Origin: Bog-756 sp963824645
GTDB lineage: Bacteria; Actinomycetota; Acidimicrobiia; Acidimicrobiales; RAAP-2
DNA length: 64,000 nt
Reading direction: 5' to 3'
NCBI GenBank assembly: GCA_963824645.1
Contig: CAWGQC010000010.1
Location: 248,001 to 312,000 of the forward strand
Shown here: one piece after another, positions 53,118-62,867 of the stretch
Layout: the number at the start of each line of letters is the position of its first letter
Numbering within the stretch: the stretch's first letter is position 1
Made by a program: the position numbers and the translations under genes
Notes under the pieces: generated by a model
What the model saw: the letters and a program-made list of their open reading frames with translations, nothing else
Databases searched by the model: none
Told to the model about the DNA's origin: nothing

Positions 53118-55640
53118 TCAGCTGGCGCCGATCAGCGCACGTTGGGTGCGCAACACGATGTCCTCGACGGGGCAGGTGGCGCCGACCGCAAGTAGTTCGC
53201 CGGTACGTTCGGTCCCCATGGCGTCGACGAGATGGTTGCGGCTGACAAAGACGAGATCATGCAGTGTGCTCGACATCGGTGCGACACCTATCATCGCGTG
53301 TGCCTCGATGGCACCGAGCAGTTCGATGGCCAGTTCGGCCTGATTGATTCGATCCAGGGCGATCACGCAGCGCGACAACGTGTGCCACTGCTGTGACCAG
53401 TCTCCGGCGCGGTACCAGACCCCGACCATCTCCGCCAGGCCCGCGCAGCCGGTCTCGAGGTCACCTCGGGAAACGAGAAGTCCGCTCGCCTCCGTGAAAG
53501 CGAACGCATGCATCCAGCGGTTGCCGGCGCCGCGGGCGATCCTGCCGCCTGCGGTGAAGGCCTCCAACGCCTCCTCCTCCGTTCTGCTGGCGAACCCGCG
53601 TGCCACTTTTACTGACGCCAAGTCCGTTGGCGACGCCGTCTGCTTCGCCACTTCATGGGCTCGTTCAACCAGGGCGTCGGCCTCGTCGTAGTCGCCGTCT
53701 GAGCTGTGACCTACCGCCCCCATGTAGCAGGCGTGGACTAGTCGGGACCGGTTGCCGGACTCCGCCGCCAGCTCGATCTGGCGGAGCCCCTCATCGTGGC
53801 CTTTTTTCGGGTTGCCTACGATATACAACACATTGGCGAATGTTCGTTCCGCCAGACCGCTGGGAAAGACCGACAGCTGATGCTCAAGCTGTCGGGTTTC
53901 TTCAGCGAGCTGTACGGCGAGATCGAACTCCCCACGGACCCAGGCGCCGTACGCACGGATCCCGGTCAGCAGGGGGGCCAGCGGGTGGTCGAGCGCTCCC
54001 GGTGCGTTGCAGGCGGCGTCGGCCCAGGCGAAGACTTCGTAGCGCATGGCCCGCATGGCGAACTCGCGGATAGAGCTAATCAGTCCGAAGGTGATATCGA
54101 AATCCCCCAACTCGAGGGCAAACCTCTCGGCGGCTCGTAGGTCCGCCATCGACGACTCGGCTCGGGCGATGGCGTCGCCCTCGCCGGGGCCACGGAGCTC
54201 CGCCTCGACGGCTCCAGCCTCGGCGGCGAAATATTGAGCGTGTCCGGCGAAAAGCTCGGCGGCGTGGGCATCGCTGAGGCGGGTGCGTCCGTACTCCCGC
54301 AGCGTCTCGAGGAGCTCATAGCGGGTCGAACCGCCCGGGCCGGGACGCACGGCAAGCATGGAACGCTCGGTGAGCCGCGTGAGCAGGTCAAGAGCGTCAC
54401 CTCTGGGTGCAATTGCCTCTGCCGAGCGCAGGTCGAAGGATCCGGCGAACACCGACAGTGCGGTGAAGAGCGCCCGCTCGTCCGGCTCCAGCATGTCGTA
54501 GGACCAGCTGATGGCGTCGTGCATTGTCCGGTGCCGAGGGTCGCTCCCTCTGCGCATCGCTTTGAGGACGCCGAAGCGCTGGTCGAGACGGTGGGCGACT
54601 TCGGCAACGCCGATTGACCGCGCCCGCGCCGCAGCCAGCTCGATGGCCAGCGGTATCCCGTCGAGCCTCCGACAGATCTCGACAACCAGGGGCGCAGTTC
54701 CCTTGTCGAGTTCGAAGGAGGGGTCAGCGGCTTTGGCCCGAGCGACGAAAAGGGCGACAGCGGGGATCTCGGCCAACTGGCCGAGCACGACGTCCGATCC
54801 GATCGACTCCTCGGGCCCGGTCGGCAGCGGGTCGACAGTCCAGATCCGCTCGCCCTCTATGGCGAGTGGTTCACGGCTGGTGGCGACGATCGAGATGGCG
54901 GGCGCCTCTCGAAGGATGCGCGCCACCAGCTCGGCTACCGGTTCGATCAGGTGCTCGCAGTTGTCAAGAACGAGCAGGCTGTGCCGGGAGCGCAGCAGAT
55001 CGACGATGGCATCGTCGATCGAGCTCGACTTTCGCAGGTTGACGTCGATGGCCGTTGCCAGCGCTGCGGCTGTGGCGTCCTCATCGGCGATGCCGACCAA
55101 CTCCACGACGTGGACGCCGTCCTCGAACTCGTCACCGACGGTGCGGGCCAGTTCCATCCCGAGCGAGGTCTTCCCGACGCCACCGGGGCCCACCAGCGTG
55201 ACCAGCCGATGGTCACCGATCATCTCGGCCAGCTGCTCCAGTAGCGCATCACGGCCGATCAACGGCTGCACACGAACGCCAACGGAGGTCGCCGTTACGA
55301 CGGGGGCCTGTGCGGCACCGGTTGGACTCTCTCCGATCTCCTCCACGATGGCGACGAATTCGTATCCTTTGCCGTGCACGGTCCGTATGACCGATTGCTT
55401 GCTGCCGTCGTCGCCGACCGCCTGGCGGGCCGCCTTGATCCGAGTGGTCAGAGCCGACTCACTCACGAAACGATCACCCCAGATGGCGTCGAGCAGTTCC
55501 TCCTTGCGCACGACCGTGCCGCGGTGCACCACCAGGTAGGCGAGCACGTCGAATACCTGGGGCTCGATCCGGATCTCCTCGCCACCCCGTCGAAGGACCA
55601 CGCGCTCAAGGTTCAGCTCGCAGTCGGCGAATCGGATCAC
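53118..55640 (-). CDS. Winged-helix/AAA ATPase transcriptional regulator (large, STAND-like)
   Basis: The 840-residue protein has an OmpR/PhoB-type winged helix at 1-95 (IRFADCELNLERVVLRRGGEE, VVRKEELLDAIWGDRFVSES). The ATPase follows, Walker A TLVGPGGVGKTSLGMEL, Walker B HSLLVLDNCEHLI and sensor SREPLAIEGERIWTV. The remaining 400 residues are a TPR-like helical array. Such regulators signal by nucleotide-dependent assembly; target not evident. Its promoter region is the 238 bases up to 55878, where I see no clear operator. Confidence 0.88.
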   Translation of the reverse strand: MIRFADCELNLERVVLRRGGEEIRIEPQVFDVLAYLVVHRGTVVRKEELLDAIWGDRFVSESALTTRIKAARQAVGDDGSKQSVIRTVHGKGYEFVAIVEEIGESPTGAAQAPVVTATSVGVRVQPLIGRDALLEQLAEMIGDHRLVTLVGPGGVGKTSLGMELARTVGDEFEDGVHVVELVGIADEDATAAALATAIDVNLRKSSSIDDAIVDLLRSRHSLLVLDNCEHLIEPVAELVARILREAPAISIVATSREPLAIEGERIWTVDPLPTGPEESIGSDVVLGQLAEIPAVALFVARAKAADPSFELDKGTAPLVVEICRRLDGIPLAIELAAARARSIGVAEVAHRLDQRFGVLKAMRRGSDPRHRTMHDAISWSYDMLEPDERALFTALSVFAGSFDLRSAEAIAPRGDALDLLTRLTERSMLAVRPGPGGSTRYELLETLREYGRTRLSDAHAAELFAGHAQYFAAEAGAVEAELRGPGEGDAIARAESSMADLRAAERFALELGDFDITFGLISSIREFAMRAMRYEVFAWADAACNAPGALDHPLAPLLTGIRAYGAWVRGEFDLAVQLAEETRQLEHQLSVFPSGLAERTFANVLYIVGNPKKGHDEGLRQIELAAESGNRSRLVHACYMGAVGHSSDGDYDEADALVERAHEVAKQTASPTDLASVKVARGFASRTEEEALEAFTAGGRIARGAGNRWMHAFAFTEASGLLVSRGDLETGCAGLAEMVGVWYRAGDWSQQWHTLSRCVIALDRINQAELAIELLGAIEAHAMIGVAPMSSTLHDLVFVSRNHLVDAMGTERTGELLAVGATCPVEDIVLRTQRALIGAS

Positions 55641-55878
55641 GTCACCAGACCGTAGCCGCGGCGATGGTCACTGCTCGGCGAGAGTCGGCGATAAATCCGG
55701 CGTCCACCTTCCGACTATGGAGATTGGATGGGCAGGCCCAAACCAACCTCAGTTGAAAGGACCGTCTCGTCGGATGTTCGAGCTGAGGTTGAGGGCCCAA
55801 AACCCGCCACTCTCTGGTTCATTCGTCGTTGCAGCTCAGCTGGGGAAGCAGCGGTGGCAGGTACCTGGTGTCGGCCAC

Positions 55879-56850
55879 TCACTGCCCACGGGCTACGAGA
55901 GCCCGGCCGAACCGGGTGCTCCGTTCCCGGAGATGGGCGATGAATTCGGGCGGCGACAGCACTTCAAACTCAGCTTCTGTGGCGCTGAGCGCCATCAATG
56001 GCCAGTCGAGTGATTCGGAGGCGATCCGCAGGAGGCACCGGTCCGGGCCGAACTCTTCGATGGAGGCTCCCCGGCCGATCCGCTGCCGGGTCACCTCTGC
56101 CGAAGCTTGGATGATCACCTCGACGACGTAGCGGCGGGGCATGCTTCCGATGGCATCCCGGACAAACTGGGCCGCATCGTCGGTCGGAAGCTGGCGTGAA
56201 GGAAAGTGTCCGCCAGTGCCGTGAGCGTTTGTGAGGCGGTCGAGTCGGAAAGTCCGCCAGTCGGACCGATCAAGATCCCAGGCGACCAGATACCAACGGG
56301 GGCCCAGTAGGACGAGCCGATGGGGGTCGATGTGTCGCTTGCTCGGATCACCGTCCCGAGAGATGTAATCGAACGTGAGCCGCTCGCAATCGCGACATGC
56401 CTGGGCAATCGTCGAGAGTTCGCCGGAGTCTGCGCTCGGTGCATCGGCACCGAACACCGCAGGCACCGTCATTGCCGCCAGCGCATCAACTTGCTGACGA
56501 AGTCGGGGTGGCATGACTTGGATGAGTTTGCTGAGCGCCTGGACGGAGGACTCCTCGATCCCCGCGATGCTGCCGGCCTGAACTGCAGACAATAGGCCGA
56601 CCGCCAGTGATACGGCTTCCTGGTCGCTGAGGAGGAGGGGAGGCAGAGCCGCTCCCGCGGCCAACTGGTAGCCCCCGTCGAGTCCCCGTTGAGCCTCGAC
56701 GGGATATCCCATCTCCCGCAATCGTTGGACATCTCGGCGAAGCGTCCTGGCGGAGACCTCCAGCCGAGAGGCCAGCTCGACGCCAGGCCAATAGCGCCGG
56801 TTCTGGAAAAGGGCCAGGAGGCGCAGCGCTCGAGAAGTTGTTGTCGACAT
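55879..56850 (-). CDS. HTH/WYL-domain transcriptional regulator (YafY type)
   Basis: A 323-residue protein. RALRLLALFQNRRYWPGVELASRLEVSARTLRRDVQRLREMGYPVEA is the DeoR/HTH_11 helix-turn-helix. The WYL domain covers about 140-225 (LTFDYISRDGDPSKRHIDPHRLVLLGPRWYLVAWDLDRSDWRTFRLDRL), and a WCX-type end follows. WYL domains bind nucleic acid or small ligands. Divergent from a DinB gene, the common arrangement, so it probably controls that gene. Confidence 0.88.
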   Translation of the reverse strand: MSTTTSRALRLLALFQNRRYWPGVELASRLEVSARTLRRDVQRLREMGYPVEAQRGLDGGYQLAAGAALPPLLLSDQEAVSLAVGLLSAVQAGSIAGIEESSVQALSKLIQVMPPRLRQQVDALAAMTVPAVFGADAPSADSGELSTIAQACRDCERLTFDYISRDGDPSKRHIDPHRLVLLGPRWYLVAWDLDRSDWRTFRLDRLTNAHGTGGHFPSRQLPTDDAAQFVRDAIGSMPRRYVVEVIIQASAEVTRQRIGRGASIEEFGPDRCLLRIASESLDWPLMALSATEAEFEVLSPPEFIAHLRERSTRFGRALVARGQ

Positions 56851-56883
56851 CTTTTCAGCAGATCTCTCATTTAGGACAAGTTC

Positions 56884-56909
56884 TGACCGCTATGGGTCAT
56901 ATGGTGACC
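56884..56909. promoter_or_regulatory. Possible WYL operator
   Basis: TGACC (56884-56888) and GGTCA (56895-56899) form an inverted repeat, and a second TGACC occurs at 56905-56909, in the divergent promoter between the WYL and DinB genes. Confidence 0.35.
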
Positions 56910-56937
56910 TTAGACCCAACGAAGAAAGAGTGATCCG

Positions 56938-57462
56938 ATGATCAAAGACCACACCGAATCAACGTCCACCGAACGATCCGACCTGTTGGAGACGCTGGGC
57001 CGACACCGGGGGTTGCTCCGTCAGACGACGCAATCACTGAGCGACCAACAGGCACGCCTCACCCCGACGGCGAGCCAACTCTGCGTCGGCGGGATCATCA
57101 AGCACGTCACCCGCGTGGAGTCCATCTGGGCCAACTTCATTCTGAGTGGGCCAGAGGCCAATGGCCCCCTGGACGAGAACACGTTCAGAGCTCAAGTCGA
57201 GAGCTTCGTCATGAATGAGGATGAGTCGCTCGAGGGACTAGTCGCCGGCTACGAGGCGGTTGCCCTCCGTACCGATGGGCTCCTCGAGTCGATCCCGTCC
57301 CTCGACGACTCTCAGCCTTTGCCGGAGCGCCCGTGGTTCGAGCCTGGGTCTCGCTGGTCGGTCCGCCGAGTGTTCCTGCACCTCATCGCCGAGACCTCGC
57401 AACACGCCGGGCATGCCGACATCATCCGTGAATCGATCGACGGCGCCAAGACGATGGGATAG
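56938..57462 (+). CDS. DinB-family protein (DUF664 type)
   Basis: A 174-residue four-helix protein. The metal residues of the DinB fold are suggested by IIKHVTRVE (first His), and HLIAETSQHAGHADIIRE near the C-terminus, which has the classic H-x3-H. Divergent from the WYL regulator. May be a thiol transferase of the mycothiol kind or a stress protein. Confidence 0.85.
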   Translation: MIKDHTESTSTERSDLLETLGRHRGLLRQTTQSLSDQQARLTPTASQLCVGGIIKHVTRVESIWANFILSGPEANGPLDENTFRAQVESFVMNEDESLEGLVAGYEAVALRTDGLLESIPSLDDSQPLPERPWFEPGSRWSVRRVFLHLIAETSQHAGHADIIRESIDGAKTMG

Positions 57463-57677
57463 GAGTGGGGCCGGCGGCACCATGCAGCCAGATCGGGAGA
57501 ATGGGCTTGGTGAACGACGTCTGCCCCACCCCGGTGAGCCACCAAGGCGTGACCACCTCTATTCACACCTGGTCGGATTCACCCGCCCTGTCGGCGTCGA
57601 GCGCGGAGTCATAGACACCGGAATTTCCTGATTGTCCTTGACAGTCTGTCCGGCGAAACATGGGCGCCATCGAGTGC

Positions 57678-58490
57678 TCAGTCGCCGACGGAGTCCTCGG
57701 GGGGCCCGCCGGCCTGATCGTCAAGCTTCCAGTTCGGATCGGCCTCGAAGAACTGCTGCACCAACCCTTCGAAGGCGACCGCGAAGAGGGTCCACTCCTG
57801 AATCTCCCCGTCCGGTCCGGTGGCCCGGGGGATGCCCCTCATCTTGGATTGATCGACCCGGTCGCGCAGCCCGCAGCCCTGGCCCAGCGCATCGGCCGCC
57901 ATGGCGAACTGATGGATCGTAAACTGCTCACGGAGTCGGACACCCATCAGTTGCGCCATCGCTGCGTAGACCTCTGCGGCCTGGTCCGTAAAGGCGTCGT
58001 ACCCCGAGACCAGCGCCACTTCGATCTTCTTGCGCTGCGCCGGCGGTTCGTCGAATACGGCTAACGCCCATATCGCAATCGACAAGGGCCAATAGCTCGA
58101 ATCTCGTACCGCGTCCATGTTGGCGGCTCCTCCGACCCGACACAGCTCGCGCAGGGCTCGCTCGCGGGACTCCCGCGTCGTGAGGTCGACCGTGGCCAGG
58201 ATGGGCTCAACGGCCTTCAGTGTGCGATCGAGCTCGTCCGCATTGTCATCCTCGGCGATGGCCACCAGAACGTCGGTCTGGAAGTCGGCCTGGTTGTCCC
58301 ACATCCGCCGTATAACCGAGGCGTTGGTGAGGCGTATGCCGGTATCCCTTTCGACGCGGTCGAAAACCCTCTTGAAGGTCAGAAGCTCCGCTCCGGTTCC
58401 CAGTCCTTCCTCGCGGAGGATGGTCTGGCCCTTTTGGAGGAGCAATTCCCGCAGTTCTTCCCGGTTGCGCCTGGGCTGCTTTGCCGCCAC
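57678..58490 (-). CDS. TetR-like regulator, large form
   Basis: About 270 residues from GTG 58490 (GAGAGGGG upstream). RNREELRELLLQKGQTILREEGLG and LTNASVIRRMWDNQADFQTDV resemble a TetR-type helix-turn-helix, followed by a helical ligand domain. Pattern is unusual: the recognition helix is LTNASVIRRMW with the preceding turn longer than usual. Ligand unknown. Confidence 0.65.
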   Translation of the reverse strand: MAAKQPRRNREELRELLLQKGQTILREEGLGTGAELLTFKRVFDRVERDTGIRLTNASVIRRMWDNQADFQTDVLVAIAEDDNADELDRTLKAVEPILATVDLTTRESRERALRELCRVGGAANMDAVRDSSYWPLSIAIWALAVFDEPPAQRKKIEVALVSGYDAFTDQAAEVYAAMAQLMGVRLREQFTIHQFAMAADALGQGCGLRDRVDQSKMRGIPRATGPDGEIQEWTLFAVAFEGLVQQFFEADPNWKLDDQAGGPPEDSVGD

Positions 58491-58848
58491 GGTCGTCGAT
58501 CCCCTCTCCCGCCAGAACAATCCCGCCGGGGATTGCCCGAGATGTCCATTTTCGATCAGACCCGTCGCAACTTCAAGCGGCCCTTCCAAAGCGGGACACT
58601 GATCGTTGGCCTGAACGCCGGGGGTTCACACTCTGTCGATCCCGTTGGTCGACGTAATCGATGGAGCCGGGCGCTTCCGCCAACAGGCCCCGCCTCAGCG
58701 GTACGTCACTGACGCCGCCGAGAACGCACTCTGAAGCCGTCTGGACCCGACGGGTCAACTCGGGACAGGTGCATTGGAGCGGTACCTCAGCTTGATCAGT
58801 GAGAACAGGCCTATCCGTCTCGAGCTGACGCCCACTCCGTGCGTGATG
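58491..58848. other. 358 bases between TetR-like gene and membrane-protein gene
   Basis: Both neighbours are on the minus strand, so it holds the TetR-like promoter and the downstream part of the membrane-protein gene. No repeat, hairpin or gene is evident. Confidence 0.4.
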
Positions 58849-59661
58849 TCAAGGTTCCTGGTTCGGACGAATGGGCTCCGCAGAACGCCGATCCCTACGC
58901 AGAAGGCCCAGTCTTGGGGTCAACAAAGAGCTGTGCGTCCACAACACCAGAATGGCGACCAAACCCAGATACACCGATTCAATGAGGACCCGAACCGAGT
59001 CGCCTCGACCGCCGAAGGATCCGAACGTCACCGGAGAGGCGACGGCAAAGATGAGGTAGACCGTCAGAACCCCGGTGAGAAGGAGCGCCAAGATCGAGAC
59101 GAAGGCAACGACGGAAACGTAGCTCTGACCGACTCTGTGGGACGGACCTGAAGGCACTCCCTCCGCCCTTGCCAGGCCAAGCCCTCGGCGAAGATGGGAT
59201 ACGAAGAACGCTGCGCTGATTGCGAGGATCAGAGCGCTTACGAGCATGAGACGGGCTATCGAATGACCTGCGGATGAGGAGTGATGAGCCGTGAGCCACA
59301 GAACCGAGGCTACGAACAGCGCGGAACCGAAAATCCCCGTCGTTATGGTGACGAAAGAAACTACGAAGAAGTAGACGGACTGTGGTCGACGCCCTGTCGG
59401 GTCGGGATCGGCCCGATTGGCCACCACGGCGATGATGATGATGCCGACGAGCGCCGCCATCGCCGTTATGGCCAGCACCTCGACCAGCACTCCGACGATG
59501 GATGAGATTCCCAATCCTGAGGATCCGACGGTGAGGCCGCTACTGCTCCCCGCGATTTGATTGGGGATCGACGGGCACGGAGAGCCCGCTGCGCACGAAA
59601 TGGCTGTGCCATTGGACGCCAACCCAGGAATGGTTGTCGCTGCTGCCGCCAGAGTGCTCAC
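58849..59661 (-). CDS. Integral membrane protein, five TM segments, unknown
   Basis: The 270-residue protein has a disordered Ser/Gly-rich N-terminus with two Cys (SCAAGSPCPS) and helices at about 50-80, 95-120, 136-160, 183-210 and 229-247. The C-terminus is Arg-rich. No family recognised and no operon partner. Confidence 0.65.
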   Translation of the reverse strand: MSTLAAAATTIPGLASNGTAISCAAGSPCPSIPNQIAGSSSGLTVGSSGLGISSIVGVLVEVLAITAMAALVGIIIIAVVANRADPDPTGRRPQSVYFFVVSFVTITTGIFGSALFVASVLWLTAHHSSSAGHSIARLMLVSALILAISAAFFVSHLRRGLGLARAEGVPSGPSHRVGQSYVSVVAFVSILALLLTGVLTVYLIFAVASPVTFGSFGGRGDSVRVLIESVYLGLVAILVLWTHSSLLTPRLGLLRRDRRSAEPIRPNQEP

Positions 59662-59726
59662 TTCAGACCGCCTTTGGTTTGCCTGTGTGCCCGCTCAGTG
59701 ACACTACCCCGGGAGTCCCGAATGCC

Positions 59727-60572
59727 CTATAGATGCTGCGTACCCCCGAAAGCGGCCATGAGTCCGCATTCCAGTAGGCGACGCCATCCTTCCGGCGCTG
59801 CGGCCGGCAATGGCACCCGGAGGCTGAGAGCCTCAACAAGGTCAACGGCGGCGCCGTCCAGGCACGGACTGGTTGGGCCGGCATCGCCCGGCCGGACCTC
59901 CACCCTCTCCGTCACGTCCATTACCCACTTCGATGGGGGGCTGTTGGTCGTAAGGGCGAATTCACCTTGGACGCTCTCACCTCGGATGAGTGCGATTGCG
60001 GTACCCAGAGCGCTCACGTAGACGAGACTCGAGATGACCTCGTCCGGTTCGACGGGAGTAGGTAGATCGAGGGGGAGCGCGATGTCACGCTCGTGCACCC
60101 ATCCGTCCCACAGGCCATGCTGCAGCACGAGACGAATGGGGACATGGCCGACCGGACATTCGGCCAGCTCCGACCAACCGGCGTCGTCGAGGCGCCCCAC
60201 CAGGTTCAGGAGCTCGTCGTTGGAGGCGATCAGTTGGTCCAACAGCTCAGAGGGAGGCTTCCCGCGCACGCTGGCGACCAGCTCGCCTGGGGTCACTGCC
60301 GGATCGAAATACTCCAGGTAGCGGGTCGGCGTCCCGGCCAGTCCCTGGGTGATGGACAGTATCCAGAAGCTGTTGACGCTGATCAGGTGAGCGACGACGT
60401 CAGCCACATCCCAGTCCTCACACCTGGTCGCTGCAGCCCACTGGTCACTGTCCAGAGAGGCGAGGAGTGCCTCGGTGCGGCGGCGTTGCCGAAGAGAGGG
60501 CGCCAGCTGACTGGCAGGGTCTCCGTCGATGGAGATGAGCGGTCGGTCGTCGTAGCGGGGAATGAGCCTCAC
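59727..60572 (-). CDS. Mycothiol-dependent maleylpyruvate isomerase family protein
   Basis: A 281-residue DinB-fold protein of the actinobacterial TIGR03083 type. The N-terminal four-helix domain carries the metal His residues in WDVADVVAHLISVNSFW and LVLQHGLWDGWVHERDIALP; the C-terminal SCP2-like domain follows. Many family members are only relatives of the isomerase. A hallmark of mycothiol-using actinobacteria. Confidence 0.85.
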   Translation of the reverse strand: MRLIPRYDDRPLISIDGDPASQLAPSLRQRRRTEALLASLDSDQWAAATRCEDWDVADVVAHLISVNSFWILSITQGLAGTPTRYLEYFDPAVTPGELVASVRGKPPSELLDQLIASNDELLNLVGRLDDAGWSELAECPVGHVPIRLVLQHGLWDGWVHERDIALPLDLPTPVEPDEVISSLVYVSALGTAIALIRGESVQGEFALTTNSPPSKWVMDVTERVEVRPGDAGPTSPCLDGAAVDLVEALSLRVPLPAAAPEGWRRLLECGLMAAFGGTQHL

Positions 60573-60617
60573 AATTCGACGTTAACCGTTGCTTCGTTGG
60601 ACAGGATCCTCGGTCGA

Positions 60618-62138
60618 TCAGTTAACGATGAACCATCCGACATCGGCTGCCTTTCCACTGGGCACCTTCTTGGACAAAAGAATCTCGAAGGATCCGGCAA
60701 TGACGTTGGGCACTACGGCCTCGACATAGAGCTTGGAAATACTGTTCTGCATCGTGGCCAGTACGAGACTGTTCGTGGAGAGGACTACACCCGTAACGGT
60801 TACCGATGTTTTGTCGGCCGGGATTGAGGCCAGACCGCTTCGGGTGAAGGTGGCCACGCCCTCAACCTCCAGTGCCACCCCTGAAGCACTCTGAGCCGAT
60901 ACGCCGATGCCGCTATCGGCGCTTCCGGCGACGCCCACTCCGGGGCCGGTTGTGCCCTGCACCCCGAAGGCGCCGTCCTCGCTCTCGTCGGCACCCCACA
61001 CGCCGCCCGCGTCAGAAGCCTGGCTTGATCCGAGGACACCCCAACCAGCGGATGAGGTCCCGTACACCCCACTGTCGACGGTGGAGATACCGGTGACCCC
61101 GTTACCTCCGCTGGATAGACCCACCACTCCATCAGTGCTGTCGCTGTCGCCCATGACGCCGCCCAGGTGGCCGGAGAGTGCACTTGACCCGCCACTTCTC
61201 CCCAGAACGCCGTTGGCATCAACCGATGCGCCGAAGACGCCGTGGTCACTACTACTGTCGCCGATTACCCCGGCCACCACTCCCTCGAGCAGCTCGCTCG
61301 ACGATCCGCTCTTCCCTAATACGCCGGCGATGTCACCCGATGCACCCACGACTCCGTAGGCGTTGCTGCTGTCGCCGACGACGGCTCCCCGGAAGCCGCT
61401 GAGCAGACCGCTCGATGCTTTACTGATGCCGTAGACGCCGTCCGAATCAATTGATGCGCCGAAAACCCCATAGTCACTACTACTGTCCCCGATCACGCCG
61501 GACACCACTCCCTCGAGCAGGTCACTCGAGCTGCCGCTCTTCCCTAATACGCCAGCGACGTCGCTCGAAGCCCCGATGACGCCGTATCCGGTAGTGCTGT
61601 CGCCGACCACGCCTCCCCGGAAGCCACTGAGTAGATCACTCGAACCCTTGCTGATTCCGTAGACACCATCCGACCCAGTGGACGCTCCGAAAACGCCATA
61701 GTTGCTACTGCTGTCGCCGACCACCGCCGATACGACGCCTTCGAGCAGATCACTCGAGCTTCCGCTCTTTCCCAAAACTCCGGCGACGTCGCTCGACGCG
61801 CCGATCACGCCGTAGCCATCCGTGCTGTCGCCGACCACCCCTCCCCGGAAGCCACTCAATAGCCCGCTCGAGTTGTCACAGATCCCGTAGAGGCCGCTAC
61901 CACTGGTCGTGGTCACCTCAGTCGTACTGGTGGCGGTGTTGGTCTCCCCGGCCAGGACGGCGCTGTTTTCAGTGGCGCCCGCCGGATTTGAACCGGCGAC
62001 AACGGAGGCGGCTGCTCCGACTCCGGCCGCCGCTCCCAACATGAGCGCTCTCCGTCCCAGCCGTCCGGCGACCTCTCCTTGCCTCTCGCGGTTCTCGTCG
62101 GACGAGACCCCGTTGTTCTCCGTTGGATCCAGGCTCAT
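60618..62138 (-). CDS. Tat-exported repeat protein with 76-residue tandem modules
   Basis: A 506-residue protein. Residues 25-55 hold a twin-arginine signal (GRRALMLGAAAGVGAAASVV). Residues 95-322 consist of three 76-residue modules, each of two 38-residue halves (SGFRGGVVGDS, YGVIGASSDVAGVLGKSGSS; EGVVSAVVGDSSS, YGVFGAS, DGVYGIS), pointing to a beta-helix or solenoid; less regular copies follow. The C-terminal 80 residues (TFTRSGLASIPADKTSVTV, VPNVIAGSFEILLSKKV, VGWFIVN) are a known actinobacterial or cyanobacterial end domain. Surface structural protein, probably. Confidence 0.85.
   Translation of the reverse strand: MSLDPTENNGVSSDENRERQGEVAGRLGRRALMLGAAAGVGAAASVVAGSNPAGATENSAVLAGETNTATSTTEVTTTSGSGLYGICDNSSGLLSGFRGGVVGDSTDGYGVIGASSDVAGVLGKSGSSSDLLEGVVSAVVGDSSSNYGVFGASTGSDGVYGISKGSSDLLSGFRGGVVGDSTTGYGVIGASSDVAGVLGKSGSSSDLLEGVVSGVIGDSSSDYGVFGASIDSDGVYGISKASSGLLSGFRGAVVGDSSNAYGVVGASGDIAGVLGKSGSSSELLEGVVAGVIGDSSSDHGVFGASVDANGVLGRSGGSSALSGHLGGVMGDSDSTDGVVGLSSGGNGVTGISTVDSGVYGTSSAGWGVLGSSQASDAGGVWGADESEDGAFGVQGTTGPGVGVAGSADSGIGVSAQSASGVALEVEGVATFTRSGLASIPADKTSVTVTGVVLSTNSLVLATMQNSISKLYVEAVVPNVIAGSFEILLSKKVPSGKAADVGWFIVN
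61173..61856 (-). repeat. 228-bp tandem repeat array
   Basis: Three full 228-base units encode the 76-residue modules; a marker segment recurs at 61369, 61597 and 61825. Each unit is itself a diverged pair of 114-base halves. Confidence 0.85.
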
Positions 62139-62312
62139 CTCACTGCCACCCCTTCAGTTGGGTCATCTCCGTCATCACCCGATGGTGATCATCTTGGTAA
62201 CGCTCACACCGGAGGGTGGCACTGTCAATCGGTGTCGGCCAGAAAATCACCCACGGCGTCGGCTGGTTCCATTGGTCTAGCTATCCGACCACTCTGGGAG
62301 AGACGCAACGGG

Positions 62313-62334
62313 CCGGCGGCGGCTCCGCCGCCGG
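62313..62334. terminator. GC hairpin
   Basis: CCGGCGGCGG (62313-62322) and CCGCCGCCGG (62325-62334) are perfect complements with a two-base centre, after the stop of the minus-strand gene at 62377. Confidence 0.5.
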
Positions 62335-62376
62335 GTCCAAGGGGCTCTCGAATCTGTGAGCGCGGAGGGGTGGGAA

Positions 62377-62634
62377 CTACGTCCTCCGCTTGGCCTCGGC
62401 CAATCCGGCGGCGCTGTAGACGCCATCGGGGAAGACGGCGTCCCAGGCATCACGTACCCCGCGGAAGTCCTCGCTGGAGCCGTAGGTGGCGCGCGCGGCG
62501 GCCAGCACCTCATCTCGACGGGCGGCGACGGCCGCACCCAGGAGGAACTCCAGTTCAGTGTCGATCTGCGCGATTGACTCCGCAAACCGCCGGTCGTGGC
62601 CGATCAAGCGAACTGAACCAGCGGGAGGCGTCAT
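62377..62634 (-). CDS. Small hypothetical protein
   Basis: An 85-residue protein from ATG 62634 with AAGGAA seven bases upstream. Mostly helical (IDTELEFLLGAAVAARRDEVLAA), with AAGLAEAKRRT at the end. No family recognised. Upstream (62635-62867) is the divergent promoter shared with the cupin gene. Confidence 0.55.
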   Translation of the reverse strand: MTPPAGSVRLIGHDRRFAESIAQIDTELEFLLGAAVAARRDEVLAAARATYGSSEDFRGVRDAWDAVFPDGVYSAAGLAEAKRRT

Positions 62635-62867
62635 GGGGAAATTCCTTGTCGATAAGGGCGGGAGTGAGTTCTCCCGCCCGCCCTCGGAGGGTCTCCGTGC
62701 CGTTCGGCTTCATCCTGAGCCATCTCCGGGGGACGAGCAACCGTAGCCTGTGAGGCGACCGACCGTGTCCGCCAGCCCAGAGCGAAGGAGGGCGGCTACC
62801 AGCCAATGTGGTCCGAGCGGAGGTAACTTCGTCACAGATGATCTCCACCGAGTGTCAAGGAGCAGAC

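Noticed and set aside
62356..62577. 73-residue plus-strand frame
   Set aside because: Opposes the better supported 85-residue minus-strand gene that has a ribosome site.
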